From Modestobacter sp. L9-4 (GTDB lineage: Bacteria > Actinomycetota > Actinomycetes > Mycobacteriales > Geodermatophilaceae), in the NCBI RefSeq assembly GCF_019112525.1, contig NZ_CP077800.1, forward strand, positions 806,001 to 870,000: DNA of 64,000 nucleotides. The letters are read 5' to 3'. The notes beneath the pieces were generated by a model. That model was given only the letters and a program-made list of their open reading frames with translations, made no database searches and was not told the origin of the DNA. How positions within the stretch are numbered: the first letter of the stretch is position 1; every line of letters starts with the position of its first letter. Below, in pieces: positions 8,974 through 16,860 of the stretch. Both the position numbers and the translations under genes were made by a program.

Positions 8974-9537
8974 TCACAGCGGCAGGCCGTAGTCGGCGGC
9001 GATGCCGGCGATCCCGCTGGTGTAGCCCGCACCCAGCACCCGGAACTTCCAGTCCCGCTGGTGGCGGTAGACCTCACCGAGCACCAGCGCGGTCTCCCCC
9101 GACAGCGCTGTGGCCAGGTTCTCCGAGCGCACCAGCTCCCGGCTGTCGGCTGCGTCGCGCACCACGACGGTGAGCTCGCGCAGCTGCCCGAGCGTGCGCC
9201 GCTGCGCCGTCCCGTCGTTGAGGTAGAGCACCACCACGACCCGGTTGACCTCGGCCGGGACGCCCGCCAGGTCGATCTCGACCTGCTCGTCGTCGCCCGC
9301 GAGCGCGGTCTCCCGCTGGGCGACCGACTCCTCCGGGGAGGTGAGCTGGTTGAAGAACACGAAGTGCTCGGCCGAGAGCGCCCTGCTGTCGGCGTCGCAC
9401 AGCACCGTGCCGAGCACCAGGTTGTCCTGCACCAGCCGCTCGGCCCCGGCGTTCCAGGAGACCCCGACGACGATCCGGGTCAGTCCCGGGATCTCCCGGG
9501 TCAGTGCGACGTTGGCACCGCGGCTCATCGCCGCCAT
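8974..9537 (-). CDS. TerD-family calcium-binding stress protein
   Basis: A 187-residue protein, ATG 9537 with AAGGA 7 bases upstream. It has the TerD fold signature: ANVALTREIPGL at the start, VGVSWNAG, SAEHFVFFNQLTSPEES, GDDEQVEIDL and a C-terminal DWKFRVLGAGYTSGIAGIAADYG. TerD domains bind Ca2+ through acidic residues of the GDDE region; here GDDEQ is kept but the fuller DGDDE seen in the paralogues is shortened. It is the most diverged of the three TerD paralogues. It lies between the XpaC-like gene (11-base gap) and the LDLS-repeat protein. Confidence 0.92.
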   Translation of the reverse strand: MAAMSRGANVALTREIPGLTRIVVGVSWNAGAERLVQDNLVLGTVLCDADSRALSAEHFVFFNQLTSPEESVAQRETALAGDDEQVEIDLAGVPAEVNRVVVVLYLNDGTAQRRTLGQLRELTVVVRDAADSRELVRSENLATALSGETALVLGEVYRHQRDWKFRVLGAGYTSGIAGIAADYGLPL

Positions 9538-9547
9538 CAGGCGTCCT

Positions 9548-10036
9548 TCACAGTTCGAGGTCCGATCGGGAGAACTTGGTGCGCAGGAAGCTGCCCTGGG
9601 TCATCAGCGCGTCGACGTCCTGGTGCTGCGCGGCGTCGCGCACCGCCAGCGCCGAGGTCTCCAGGGCGTCGAGCTGCTCGAGGAGCGACTCCGCCGGGGT
9701 CCGGCCGCTGGCCCGTGGCACGTCGACGAGGTCGTCGTCCACGGCCAGGTAGCTGCGCACCGTGGTGGGCAGGTAGTCCGTGGCCGTGGCCCGCACCGAG
9801 ATGACCGCGTAGACGTCCAGCGGGCGCACGTCGGCTGCGTCGACGACCTCGCGGAGCGCGTCGGTCACCCGCCGCGCAGCGACCACCGCGGCCAGCGGCA
9901 GCCGGCCGGCGGAGGCGTTGACCAACCGGTCGACGTCGGTGAGCGCCGCGCGCAGGGCCCTCGGGCTGTCCTCGGGCTCGGGGGTGAGCTCGGCGACCAC
10001 GCGGGAGGCGACCTCAGGGCGCTTGAACCACGCCAC
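9548..10036 (-). CDS. XpaC-like partner of TelA
   Basis: A 162-residue protein. GTG 10036 (VAWFKRPE) is chosen because GGGGGGAGG lies 7-8 bases upstream. The middle and C-terminus, with DYLPTTVRSYLAV, ESLLEQLDALE and a final QGSFLRTKFSRSDLEL, resemble the XpaC/5-bromo-4-chloroindolyl phosphate hydrolysis family. A gene of that family commonly precedes or follows telA in Bacillus and relatives. Here the gene follows telA with a 39-base gap, which supports the pairing. The similarity is seen by eye only and needs a profile search. The role of XpaC proteins is not established; they act with TelA in toxic-anion or envelope stress tolerance. Confidence 0.6.
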   Translation of the reverse strand: MAWFKRPEVASRVVAELTPEPEDSPRALRAALTDVDRLVNASAGRLPLAAVVAARRVTDALREVVDAADVRPLDVYAVISVRATATDYLPTTVRSYLAVDDDLVDVPRASGRTPAESLLEQLDALETSALAVRDAAQHQDVDALMTQGSFLRTKFSRSDLEL

Positions 10037-10075
10037 CGCCGTCCCTCCCCCCGCTGCCCGCACCGGTCAGTGCGC

Positions 10076-11305
10076 TCACCCGCCGGTGATCTCGTTCCGG
10101 CGGGTGCGCTCCAGGTAGGGCTGCGCCCGCTGGATCTGGCCCTCCAGCGCCTGCACCGTCTGCGCCATGGAGTCCACGGCCTGCGCGCGGAAGGTGTCGA
10201 CGGCGTCCATGGTGGCGAACACGTTGTCGAAGGCGGCCTGCAGCTTGGCCACGTCGATGGTCGCCGACGCCGCCTGCTGGTTGATCGCCCCGCCCTGGAT
10301 GCGCAGCTGCTCCGACGTGGACTCGATCAGGTTCGACGTCACCGTGTTCAGCGCGTTGATCTGGTCGAGCACCAGCTTCTGCCGGCTCAGCGCCTGCGAC
10401 ACGATGACCGCGGTGCGCAGCGCGGCGATCGTGGTGATCTGCGCCCGGTCGACCCCGCGGATGAGCTCCAGGTTGTTGCGCCGGATGAGGTCCAGGGCCA
10501 TGTAGCCCTGCACCGCGACCGCCAGCTGGGTCTGGATGTCCTGCCGCCGCTGGCGCACCGGGAACAGCGCGTCGGAGCGCACGGTGTTCGCGTCCTCGGT
10601 GCGGCCGGCGACCTCGAGCTCGGCGATCCGCTGCTCCAGGGCACCGTCGAGGGCGGCGGCGAGCTCGTTGTACTCGCGCAGGGTGCCCATCAGCGCCCAC
10701 ATGTTGGTCTTCTCGGTCTCGATGGCCGCGTTGTCCTTGCGCAGCTCGTCCTGACCGGAGTCCAGCGCCTTGATGATGGAGTCCAGGTGCGACTGCGCCG
10801 ACTGGTACTTGGCGAAGTAGCGGTCGACCTTGTCACCGCCGGGGATCCACTTGAGCACCTTCTTGACCCCGGTCAGGTCGGCCCGGTTGGGGTCCAGGTC
10901 GGTGACGGTGGTGCGCAGGTCGACCAGGGTGTTGGAGACCCGGGTCTGGGCGTCGGCGACCTTGCCGCCCTTGCCCATCGCCGCGGCCGGGCGCTCCAGC
11001 ATGCGGTTGGAGACCGCCGCGGAGGAGCGCATCTCCTTGTCGCCCATGTTCGTGATGGACGCGACCTTCTCGGCGAAGGCCGGCGACTTCGAGTCCAGCG
11101 ACACCAGGTCGGCGACGAAGGCGTCGGCCCGGCTGCGCAGCGCCACCGCCTTGCCGTCGTCGAGGGGGACGGCGCCGGCGGCCTGCTCCGGGGCCACGAC
11201 GACGACCGGCGCCGGCGGGGCGAGCACCAGCGCACCCGCCGCCGGCGCGGCGGCGGGGGTGGCCGTCGGGGTGCCCGACGACGCGCTGAGGTCCAGTTCG
11301 GACAC
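10076..11305 (-). CDS. telA: Toxic-anion resistance protein TelA
   Basis: A 409-residue, strongly helical and coiled-coil-rich protein of the TelA (KlaA) family. It has the conserved core VVDLRTT-like VSNTLVDLRTTVTDLDPN, KVLKWIPGGDKVDRYFAKYQSAQSH (read in two parts), VQGYMALDLIRRNNLELIRGV and ALRTAVIVSQAL. Residues 1-35 are an Ala/Pro-rich tail beginning MSELDLSAS, which carries the LDLS tetrapeptide repeated in the TerA-like protein at 7707. TelA proteins give resistance to tellurite and other stresses and are thought to act at the inner face of the membrane. The neighbours are TerZ-like (upstream) and XpaC-like (downstream). Confidence 0.9.
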   Translation of the reverse strand: MSELDLSASSGTPTATPAAAPAAGALVLAPPAPVVVVAPEQAAGAVPLDDGKAVALRSRADAFVADLVSLDSKSPAFAEKVASITNMGDKEMRSSAAVSNRMLERPAAAMGKGGKVADAQTRVSNTLVDLRTTVTDLDPNRADLTGVKKVLKWIPGGDKVDRYFAKYQSAQSHLDSIIKALDSGQDELRKDNAAIETEKTNMWALMGTLREYNELAAALDGALEQRIAELEVAGRTEDANTVRSDALFPVRQRRQDIQTQLAVAVQGYMALDLIRRNNLELIRGVDRAQITTIAALRTAVIVSQALSRQKLVLDQINALNTVTSNLIESTSEQLRIQGGAINQQAASATIDVAKLQAAFDNVFATMDAVDTFRAQAVDSMAQTVQALEGQIQRAQPYLERTRRNEITGG

Positions 11306-11339
11306 GGGGGTTCCTCCTACGACGGATCGGTCGGGTGGA

Positions 11340-11918
11340 CTACAGGGCGCTGGAGACCGCGGGCATGAGGTCGCGGAACGTGCGCCCGGACGCCGGGACG
11401 CCGAGCGCGGTCATCGACCAGCCGGCGCCGTCGCGGGTCACCCGCGCCATGATCTGCGCGTTGTGCGAGCCGGAGCCGGTGAGCTCGTAGCGGGCGATCT
11501 CGGTCTCGGTGGTCTCGTCGATGAGCCGGCAGAAGGCGTTGGCGATCGAGGAGAAGTCCTGGCCGGTGAAGGAGTTCACCGTGAACACGACGTTGGTGAC
11601 CGAGGCCGGCACGCGGGACAGGTCGACCTGGATCGCCTCGTCGTCGCCGTCACCGGCGCCGGTGCGGTTGTCACCGGTGTGCAGGACCGAGCCGTCGGAG
11701 CTGCGCAGCTGGCGGAACCAGACCTGGTCGACGAGGTTGCCGGAGGCGTCCAGCAGCAGCGCGGAGGCGTCGAGGTCGATCGACTGGGCCTTGCCGCCGC
11801 CGAAGAAGCCCTTCTTCTTGACCGCGTCCCAGCCCAGGCCCATGCGGACGCGGGTCAGCGAGCCGCCGTCCCGCTTGGACAGGCTGACCTTCTGGCCCTT
11901 GCTCAGGTTGACGCTCAT
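11340..11918 (-). CDS. TerD-family protein (TerZ-like)
   Basis: A 192-residue protein starting at ATG 11918 with AGAGGAG 8 bases upstream; an upstream in-frame GTG at 11927 lacks a ribosome site. TerD-superfamily features are [59 protein letters not shown] and RVPASVTNVVFTVNS. The Lys/Gly insert KKKGFFGGGKAQ and the changed C-terminus set it apart from the TerD pair upstream and fit TerZ-like members. The DGDDE Ca2+ site is intact. By family knowledge it contributes to metal or oxidative stress tolerance. Confidence 0.88.
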   Translation of the reverse strand: MSVNLSKGQKVSLSKRDGGSLTRVRMGLGWDAVKKKGFFGGGKAQSIDLDASALLLDASGNLVDQVWFRQLRSSDGSVLHTGDNRTGAGDGDDEAIQVDLSRVPASVTNVVFTVNSFTGQDFSSIANAFCRLIDETTETEIARYELTGSGSHNAQIMARVTRDGAGWSMTALGVPASGRTFRDLMPAVSSAL

Positions 11919-11980
11919 CGATGCCACTCCTCTGTGGTTGTCCCGTGCACGTGGTCCGGCCCGTCAGACGACGGCGGGGC

Positions 11981-11997
11981 GTCCGGGGTTCCCGGAC
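11981..11997 (-). other. Intercistronic hairpin in the Ter operon
   Basis: GTCCGGG (11981-11987) and CCCGGAC (11991-11997) form a 7-bp stem with a 3-base loop, 4 bases after the stop of the TerA-like gene. It may be an attenuator or an RNA-end stabiliser. Confidence 0.45.
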
Positions 11998-12000
11998 CGC

Positions 12001-12675
12001 TCACTTGCGACCCACGCCCCAGCGGATGCCCCAGTCGTAGGCCGCGTCGAGCTGGGCCTGGGTCCCGTCGACGTAGCGGACCTCGCGGCGCACCGCGAGG
12101 TCGCCGCCGGTGGGCGTGAGCAGCGCGATCGCGCAGGTCCGGGCACCGTCACGGGGCTCGTCGAGGTGCACCTCGATCGAGGGCCCGGACGCCGGGGTGA
12201 GGGTGACCAGGCCGTCGGCGCCGGCCCAGTTGGCCGAGCCCTTGTAGATGTAGGCGAACACCAGGACCCGCGAGATGGCCGCGGCCTGGCCGAGGTCGAC
12301 GTGGAGGTTCTCCCCCGCCGAGTTGCTGCCCGAGCGGTCGTCGCCGTCGAGCCAGATGGTCGGCGAGGCCGCACCCGGCGCGGTGACGGAGAAGGCGTTG
12401 CCGAGGGCCTGGACGACGCCCTTGCGCCCGCCGGTGAACTCGTAGAGGCAGCCGAGGTCCAGGTCGACGTCCGGCTCGCGCTTGCGCAGGAAGCCGCCGC
12501 TGGGGCGCGAGGTCCAGTTCAGGTTGACCCGCAGGACCCCGCCGCCGCCGGTGGACTTGGTCAGCGACACGGTGGGCGCGGACTTGGTCAGCGTCACCTT
12601 GCCCGGGGTCGCCGCGGGGGGCGCCGTCGCGGCAGGGGCCTGCTCGCGGGGCTTCTTGGTGTAGTCGATCGGCAC
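12001..12675 (-). CDS. TerA-like tellurium-resistance protein
   Basis: A 224-residue protein. GTG 12675 (VPIDYTKKP) has GGGAG 6 bases upstream. After a short Pro/Ala linker comes a TerD-superfamily domain with KVTLTKSAPTVSLTKS, LDLGCLYEFTGGRKGVVQALG and a GDDRSG acidic segment, then VEVHL-like VHLDEPRDGARTCAIALL and a C-terminal DWGIRWGVGRK. This arrangement matches TerA/TerF-type proteins, which accompany TerD paralogues in stress operons. The homologous domain in the gene at 7707 suggests a duplication within the cluster followed by gain of the LDLS linker there. Confidence 0.82.
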   Translation of the reverse strand: MPIDYTKKPREQAPAATAPPAATPGKVTLTKSAPTVSLTKSTGGGGVLRVNLNWTSRPSGGFLRKREPDVDLDLGCLYEFTGGRKGVVQALGNAFSVTAPGAASPTIWLDGDDRSGSNSAGENLHVDLGQAAAISRVLVFAYIYKGSANWAGADGLVTLTPASGPSIEVHLDEPRDGARTCAIALLTPTGGDLAVRREVRYVDGTQAQLDAAYDWGIRWGVGRK

Positions 12676-12694
12676 CTCAGGCTCCCTTCCGGAC

Positions 12695-12714
12695 GCGGGG
12701 CACCGGCGCCCCGC
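12695..12714 (-). other. Intercistronic hairpin in the Ter operon
   Basis: GCGGGGC (12695-12701) pairs with GCCCCGC (12708-12714) around a 6-base loop, between the second TerD gene and the TerA-like gene. There is no U tract, so it is more likely attenuation or mRNA processing than full termination. Confidence 0.45.
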
Positions 12715-12732
12715 GCGTGCAGCCAACCACGC

Positions 12733-13311
12733 TCATCCGACGTTGACGCCGAACTCCGTGGCGATGCCGGCGAGCCCGGAGGTGTAGCCCTGCCCGACCG
12801 CGCGGAACTTCCACTCCGTGCCGCGCCGGTAGACCTCGCCGAAGATCATCGCCGTCTCGGTGGAGGCGTCCTCGGACAGGTCGTAGCGGGCGAGCTCCGC
12901 GCCGTCGTCGGCGTCCACCACCCGGATGTAGGCGTTGCGCACCTGCCCGAAGGACTGCCGCCGGGTCTCCGCGTCGTAGATCGACACCGCGAAGACGATC
13001 TTGTCGACGTCGGCGGGCACGGTGGCCAGGCCGACCTTGATCGCCTCGTCGTCGCCGTCCCCGAGGCCGGTGGTGTTGTCGCCGGTGTGCTCGACCGAGC
13101 CGTCGGGCGAGGTCAGGTTGTTGAAGAACACGAAGTGCTCGTCCGACAGCACCCGGCCCACGCTGTTGACCAGCAGCGCGGAGGCGTCGAGGTCGAACGC
13201 GGAGCCCGACGTCGTCCGGGCGTCCCAGCCCAGGCCCACGACGGCGGCGGTGAGGCCGGGGGCCTCCTTGGTCAGCGAGACGTTGCCGCCCTTGGCGAGG
13301 CTGACGCCCAT
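12733..13311 (-). CDS. TerD/TerE-family protein
   Basis: A 192-residue TerD protein, ATG 13311 with AAGGAG 6 bases upstream. Conserved blocks are [63 protein letters not shown] in two parts, and [14 protein letters not shown] with a complete Ca2+-binding acidic cluster. The C-terminus reads [27 protein letters not shown]. It is very similar to the gene at 13387, so the two are a recent tandem duplication. TerD proteins bind Ca2+ and are linked to tellurite, oxidative and phage stress tolerance. Confidence 0.95.
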   Translation of the reverse strand: MGVSLAKGGNVSLTKEAPGLTAAVVGLGWDARTTSGSAFDLDASALLVNSVGRVLSDEHFVFFNNLTSPDGSVEHTGDNTTGLGDGDDEAIKVGLATVPADVDKIVFAVSIYDAETRRQSFGQVRNAYIRVVDADDGAELARYDLSEDASTETAMIFGEVYRRGTEWKFRAVGQGYTSGLAGIATEFGVNVG

Positions 13312-13353
13312 GTCGAGCTCCTTCTCTCTGTCCGTGTGGCACCCGCGGGGGGG

Positions 13354-13379
13354 GCCGGCGGCGGGTGACCGCCGCCGGC
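13354..13379 (-). terminator. Strong hairpin between the two TerD genes
   Basis: An 11-bp perfect stem, GCCGGCGGCGG (13354-13364) with CCGCCGCCGGC (13369-13379), closes a GTGA tetraloop 7 bases after the first TerD stop. It could reduce read-through into the rest of the operon. Confidence 0.6.
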
Positions 13380-13386
13380 TGCGACG

Positions 13387-13962
13387 TCAGACGTTGATGC
13401 CGAAGTCGCGGGCGATGCCGCCGAGGCCCGCGGAGTAGCCCTGGCCCACGGCGCGGAACTTCCAGTCGCTGCCGTTGCGGTACAGCTCGCCGAAGACCAT
13501 GGCGGTCTCGGTGGAGGCGTCCTCGGAGAGGTCGTAGCGGGCGATCTCGCGGTTGTCCGCGGCGTTCACCACGCGGATGAAGGCGTTGCGCACCTGGCCG
13601 AAGCTCTGCCCGCGCTCGTCGGCCTCGTAGACCGAGACCGGGAAGACCACGCGGTCCAGGGTGGCCGGGGCGCCGGCGAGGTCGACCTTGATCTGCTCGT
13701 CGTCGCCGCCGCCCTCACCGGTGAGGTTGTCGCCGGTGTGCTCGATGGCGCCGTCGGGGCTGCGCAGGTTGTTGAAGAACACGAAGTACTCGTCGGCCGG
13801 TGCCTTGCCGTCGGCGCCGAGGCCGATCGCGGAGGCGTCGAGGTCGAAGGGCTTGCCGTCGGTGGTGCGGGCGTCCCAGCCCAGCCCGACGATCACCGTC
13901 TTCAGCCCGGGGGCCTCCTTGGTGAGTGAGACGTTCCCGCCCTTGCTGAGGCTGACAGCCAC
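13387..13962 (-). CDS. TerD-family protein, first gene of the Ter operon
   Basis: A 191-residue TerD protein with a GTG start at 13962 and AAGGAG 6 bases upstream. It shows [59 protein letters not shown] and [24 protein letters not shown]. The acidic GGGDDE site matches the TerD Ca2+-binding region. It is about two-thirds identical by eye to its neighbour at 12733. As the first gene after the promoter region and before a strong hairpin it may be expressed at a higher level than downstream genes. Confidence 0.95.
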   Translation of the reverse strand: MAVSLSKGGNVSLTKEAPGLKTVIVGLGWDARTTDGKPFDLDASAIGLGADGKAPADEYFVFFNNLRSPDGAIEHTGDNLTGEGGGDDEQIKVDLAGAPATLDRVVFPVSVYEADERGQSFGQVRNAFIRVVNAADNREIARYDLSEDASTETAMVFGELYRNGSDWKFRAVGQGYSAGLGGIARDFGINV

Positions 13963-14028
13963 CTGGATCTCCTTCGATCGGTTGCGCGGGCCGCTCCGGC
14001 ACCTGCCGACCCGGCGTTCTCGGCTCCG

Positions 14029-14034
14029 ATACTA
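14029..14034 (-). promoter_or_regulatory. Possible -10 box for the Ter operon
   Basis: On the minus strand this reads TAGTAT, a good TANNNT -10 element, about 65 bases before the first TerD start. No convincing -35 hexamer is seen at the right spacing. Confidence 0.35.
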
Positions 14035-14127
14035 GGCAGGACGGCTGTGCAGGAGCTGGTCGTCGCCCACTCGGGTGGACGACCGGGAGCTCCCCTCCTC
14101 CCCCTCCCGCGGGGCTACCGTGCGGTG

Positions 14128-15024
14128 GTGTCCGCACCCGTCGCCACCGACCACCCGCAGATCGTCGCCTGGCTGGGGCTGGGCGCCATGGGCACCCCGA
14201 TGGCCGCGCGCCTGCGGGCAGCCGGGCACGACGTCCGGGCGTACGACCCCCACGGCGGTCCGGAGGTCGGCGCCGGGACCCCGGCGCTCGCCGCGGCCGG
14301 CTGCGACGTGCTGATGGTGATGGTCGCGACGCCGGAGCAGGCCACGCAGGCGCTGTTCGGCGAGCACGGCGCCGCCGCGTCCCTGCGGCCGGGCAGCCGG
14401 GTGGTCCTGCTCGGCACCCTCGGGCCCGACTGGGTGCGTGGGCTGCAGCTGCCCGACGGGGTCCGCGTCGTGGACGCGCCGGTCAGCGGCGGCGTCACGC
14501 GTGCGGCCACCGGCGAGCTGCTGGTCATGGCCGCCGGTGCACGGGCGGAGGACACCGCGCTGCTGGAGGTCTTCGGCGAGGTGGTCCCCGTCGGGGACGA
14601 GCCCGGGCAGGGCCAGGCGATGAAGCTGGTCAACCAGGTGCTGTGCGGGGTGCACATCGCCGCCGCCGCCGAGGCGCTGGCACTGGCGGAGCGACTGGGC
14701 ATCGACCCGCGGCTGGCCTGGGACACGGTCCGCCAGGGCGCGGCGGCCTCCTTCATGCTCGAGGACCGGGGCGCCCGCATGGTCGCCGGGCCGGACGGCA
14801 CCGTGCGCAGCGCCGTGCAGCTGTTCGTCAAGGACCTGCACCTGGTGCTGGACGAGGCCGACCGGACCGGCCTGCAGACGCCGGTCGCGGCTGCGGCGGC
14901 GCGGCTGTTCGCCGACGCGGGCGACGCCGGCCTGCTGCGGGCCGACGACGCCCGGCTGTTCGACCACGTGCGCTCCGGGTCGGGTGGCGACCGGCAGCCG
15001 CCACCCGACCCGCAGGACGACTAG
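14128..15024 (+). CDS. 3-hydroxyisobutyrate-type NAD(P)-dependent dehydrogenase
   Basis: About 298 residues from GTG 14128, chosen because the Rossmann motif WLGLGAMGTPMAARL follows soon after and upstream residues are low-quality. The domain order is the GLGAMG NAD(P) loop, the substrate-binding DAPVSGGVTRAATGELLVM segment and a helical domain containing GQAMKLVNQVL with the catalytic Lys, then FVKDLHLVLDEA. Members oxidise beta-hydroxy acids such as 3-hydroxyisobutyrate, tartronate semialdehyde or four-carbon sugar acids. Next to a DUF1537 kinase and an aldolase, an L-threonate-dehydrogenase-like role is the best guess. It is transcribed toward the rest of the locus and its stop codon overlaps that of the epimerase. 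Confidence 0.85.
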   Translation: MSAPVATDHPQIVAWLGLGAMGTPMAARLRAAGHDVRAYDPHGGPEVGAGTPALAAAGCDVLMVMVATPEQATQALFGEHGAAASLRPGSRVVLLGTLGPDWVRGLQLPDGVRVVDAPVSGGVTRAATGELLVMAAGARAEDTALLEVFGEVVPVGDEPGQGQAMKLVNQVLCGVHIAAAAEALALAERLGIDPRLAWDTVRQGAAASFMLEDRGARMVAGPDGTVRSAVQLFVKDLHLVLDEADRTGLQTPVAAAAARLFADAGDAGLLRADDARLFDHVRSGSGGDRQPPPDPQDD

Positions 15025-15908
15025 TCCTTGGGCAGCGCGCGCCCGTCGGCGTCCAGGTAGTCGCGCCACGAGCGCTTCGGGGTCCAGCCCAGCTTCTCCA
15101 TGGCCAGCTTGGAGCTGATGCCGGAGGCGTCGACCCGGTCGAGGGGCCGCAGCTCGATCTGGTCCCCGTAGTACTGGTGCAGGACGGCGGCGAAGTCGTG
15201 GCCGCCGACGTTGTCCGGTGAGGCGATGTAGAAGACCTCGTGGCCCGGCAGCTCGGACTTCGTGGACAGCACGATCGCGTCGGCCAGGTCGTAGGCGTCG
15301 ATGTAGCTCCACAGGTTCGGGCTGAGCACCGACGCGTCCCGGATCTGCGGGCCGAGGTTCCGCTCGTAGTTGTCCACGTTCTGCACCCAGCTGGGCCGCA
15401 GGGAGATGACCTGGATGTCCGAGCGCTGCACCGCGGCGTCCATCAGCTGCTCGCTGAAGGCCTTGGACAGCGCGTAGGGGTCCTGCGGGCGGACCGGGTG
15501 CAGCTCGTCGACGGGTGCGTACTCGGGCAGGAAGGGCCGCTCGGGGAAGAAGAAGCCCGGGACGGTCTCGCTGGAGATGTAGACGAAGCGCTTCACCCCG
15601 AACCGGATCGCGGCCTCCAGCACGTTGAAGGTGGCCATCAGGTTGGTCTGGAACACCACGTGCGGCGGGTTGCCGCCGGGCTCGGGGATGGCGGCGACGT
15701 GCACGACGGTGTCGGCGCCGCGCACGACGGCGAACGCCTCACCGGCGTCGGTGAGGTCGGCCTGGTAGTACCGGGCGGTGCCGGGCTCGCGGCGCTCGAA
15801 GCTGGAGCGGGTCAGGTCGGTCGCGAGGACGTCCTGTCCGTCGTCGAGCAGGGCCTGGACGGCGGCGCGCCCCACCTTGCCGTGCGCACCGGTGACGAGA
15901 GTGGTCAT
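15021..15908 (-). CDS. NAD-dependent epimerase/dehydrogenase (extended SDR)
   Basis: A 295-residue extended short-chain dehydrogenase. The Rossmann motif TGAHGKVG is at residues 6-13, the active-site pair is in DPYALSKAF (YxxxK), and VYISSETVPG supplies the Ser. The family includes sugar-nucleotide epimerases and uronate dehydrogenases. With no nucleotide-sugar genes nearby and a sugar-acid transporter and kinase upstream, a uronate or aldose dehydrogenase role is likelier than epimerisation. It is the last gene of the minus-strand run, 119 bases after the regulator. Confidence 0.85.
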   Translation of the reverse strand: MTTLVTGAHGKVGRAAVQALLDDGQDVLATDLTRSSFERREPGTARYYQADLTDAGEAFAVVRGADTVVHVAAIPEPGGNPPHVVFQTNLMATFNVLEAAIRFGVKRFVYISSETVPGFFFPERPFLPEYAPVDELHPVRPQDPYALSKAFSEQLMDAAVQRSDIQVISLRPSWVQNVDNYERNLGPQIRDASVLSPNLWSYIDAYDLADAIVLSTKSELPGHEVFYIASPDNVGGHDFAAVLHQYYGDQIELRPLDRVDASGISSKLAMEKLGWTPKRSWRDYLDADGRALPKD

Positions 15909-16027
15909 GGGGGTTCCTCTGCGGTTGGGAGGGAGCCGGGTCCCGGGAGGGACCGGCAGGAGGGATCGCTCGAGACCGGCCGAAGGGCGGCCGGTGCACG
16001 GGCTGACTGGTGGAGAGGGGGGACGGT

Positions 16028-16810
16028 TCAGCGGGTGGTGCGGGGGCCCACCGGGCCACCGACACGTCCGTCGCCGGCGCGGATGTCCAGCATCGCCGCA
16101 CCGGGGTCGAGCACGTAGGTGTCCATGTCGCGCTCGGTCTGCTTCATGTGGTCGCGCATCATCCGGCCGGCCGTGGTCGGGGTCCCCCGGCGCACGGCCT
16201 CGAGGATGCGCTCGTGGTGCTCGATGGCGTGTGCCCGGACCGGCGCGTGCGCGCTGGTCTGGTGCCGGGTGAGCTGGAGGATCCGGGCCAGCGGGTCGAA
16301 CAGCGAGGCCAGGAACGTGTTGCCCGCGGCGTCCATCACCTGCTGGTGGAAGGCGATGTCGGCGGCCACGAACGCGGCCGTGTCCTGCGCCTCGGCCGCT
16401 GCCCGCATGTCGGCCAGCGAGCCCTCCAGGAGCTGCACGTCCTCCGGCGACCGCCGCTCGGCGGCGAGCTCGGCGACCGCCACCTCCACCACCCGCCGCG
16501 CCTCGATCAGCTTGCGCGGCAGCGCCAGCCGGTCCTCACCCTGGGAGGAGCGGGCGACCAGCAGGACGGGGTCCAGGACCGACCAGTGGTCGGAGGGGTT
16601 CACGAAGGTCCCCCGACCGTGCTCGACCCGGACGACCGACTTGGCCGCCAGCGCCTTGACCGCCTCGCGCACCGTCAGCCGGCTGACCCCGGCCAGCTCG
16701 GCCAGCTCGGTCTCGCTCGGCAGCGGGGCGTGCGGTGGGTAGGTGCCGGCCAGGATGTCGTTGACGATCTCGTCGGCCAGGTCCTCGGCCAGAGCTCGTC
16801 GACTGCCCAT
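16028..16810 (-). CDS. FadR-type GntR-family transcriptional regulator
   Basis: A 260-residue protein; ATG 16810 has GGGGAGG 7 bases upstream. The N-terminal winged helix-turn-helix reads LADEIVNDILAGTYPPHAPLPSE and TELAELAGVSRLTVREAVKAL (in parts). The C-terminal FCD domain is all helical and contains the DIAFHQQVMDAAGN and HHERILEAV metal/ligand-binding segments. Such regulators usually repress a sugar-acid operon and are released by a pathway intermediate. It sits inside the locus, between the transporter and the epimerase, so it is likely the local regulator. A CCTCTGATG element lies just upstream of its own start and also upstream of the first operon gene at 23458. Confidence 0.9.
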   Translation of the reverse strand: MGSRRALAEDLADEIVNDILAGTYPPHAPLPSETELAELAGVSRLTVREAVKALAAKSVVRVEHGRGTFVNPSDHWSVLDPVLLVARSSQGEDRLALPRKLIEARRVVEVAVAELAAERRSPEDVQLLEGSLADMRAAAEAQDTAAFVAADIAFHQQVMDAAGNTFLASLFDPLARILQLTRHQTSAHAPVRAHAIEHHERILEAVRRGTPTTAGRMMRDHMKQTERDMDTYVLDPGAAMLDIRAGDGRVGGPVGPRTTR

Positions 16811-16825
16811 CCTCACGCCTCCCCA

Positions 16826-16838
16826 CCTCTGATGACTG
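16826..16838. promoter_or_regulatory. Candidate regulator-binding element upstream of the GntR gene
   Basis: CCTCTGATGACTG lies immediately before the Shine-Dalgarno of the GntR gene. The first nine bases recur at 23468-23476 upstream of the racemase, which supports a shared operator, but it is short. Confidence 0.3.
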
Positions 16839-16860
16839 ACCTGTGGAGCGTAGGTGCAAC

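Noticed and set aside
9245-11368. 707-codon open frame on the plus strand
   Set aside because: Antisense to TelA and neighbours, which have clear family motifs.
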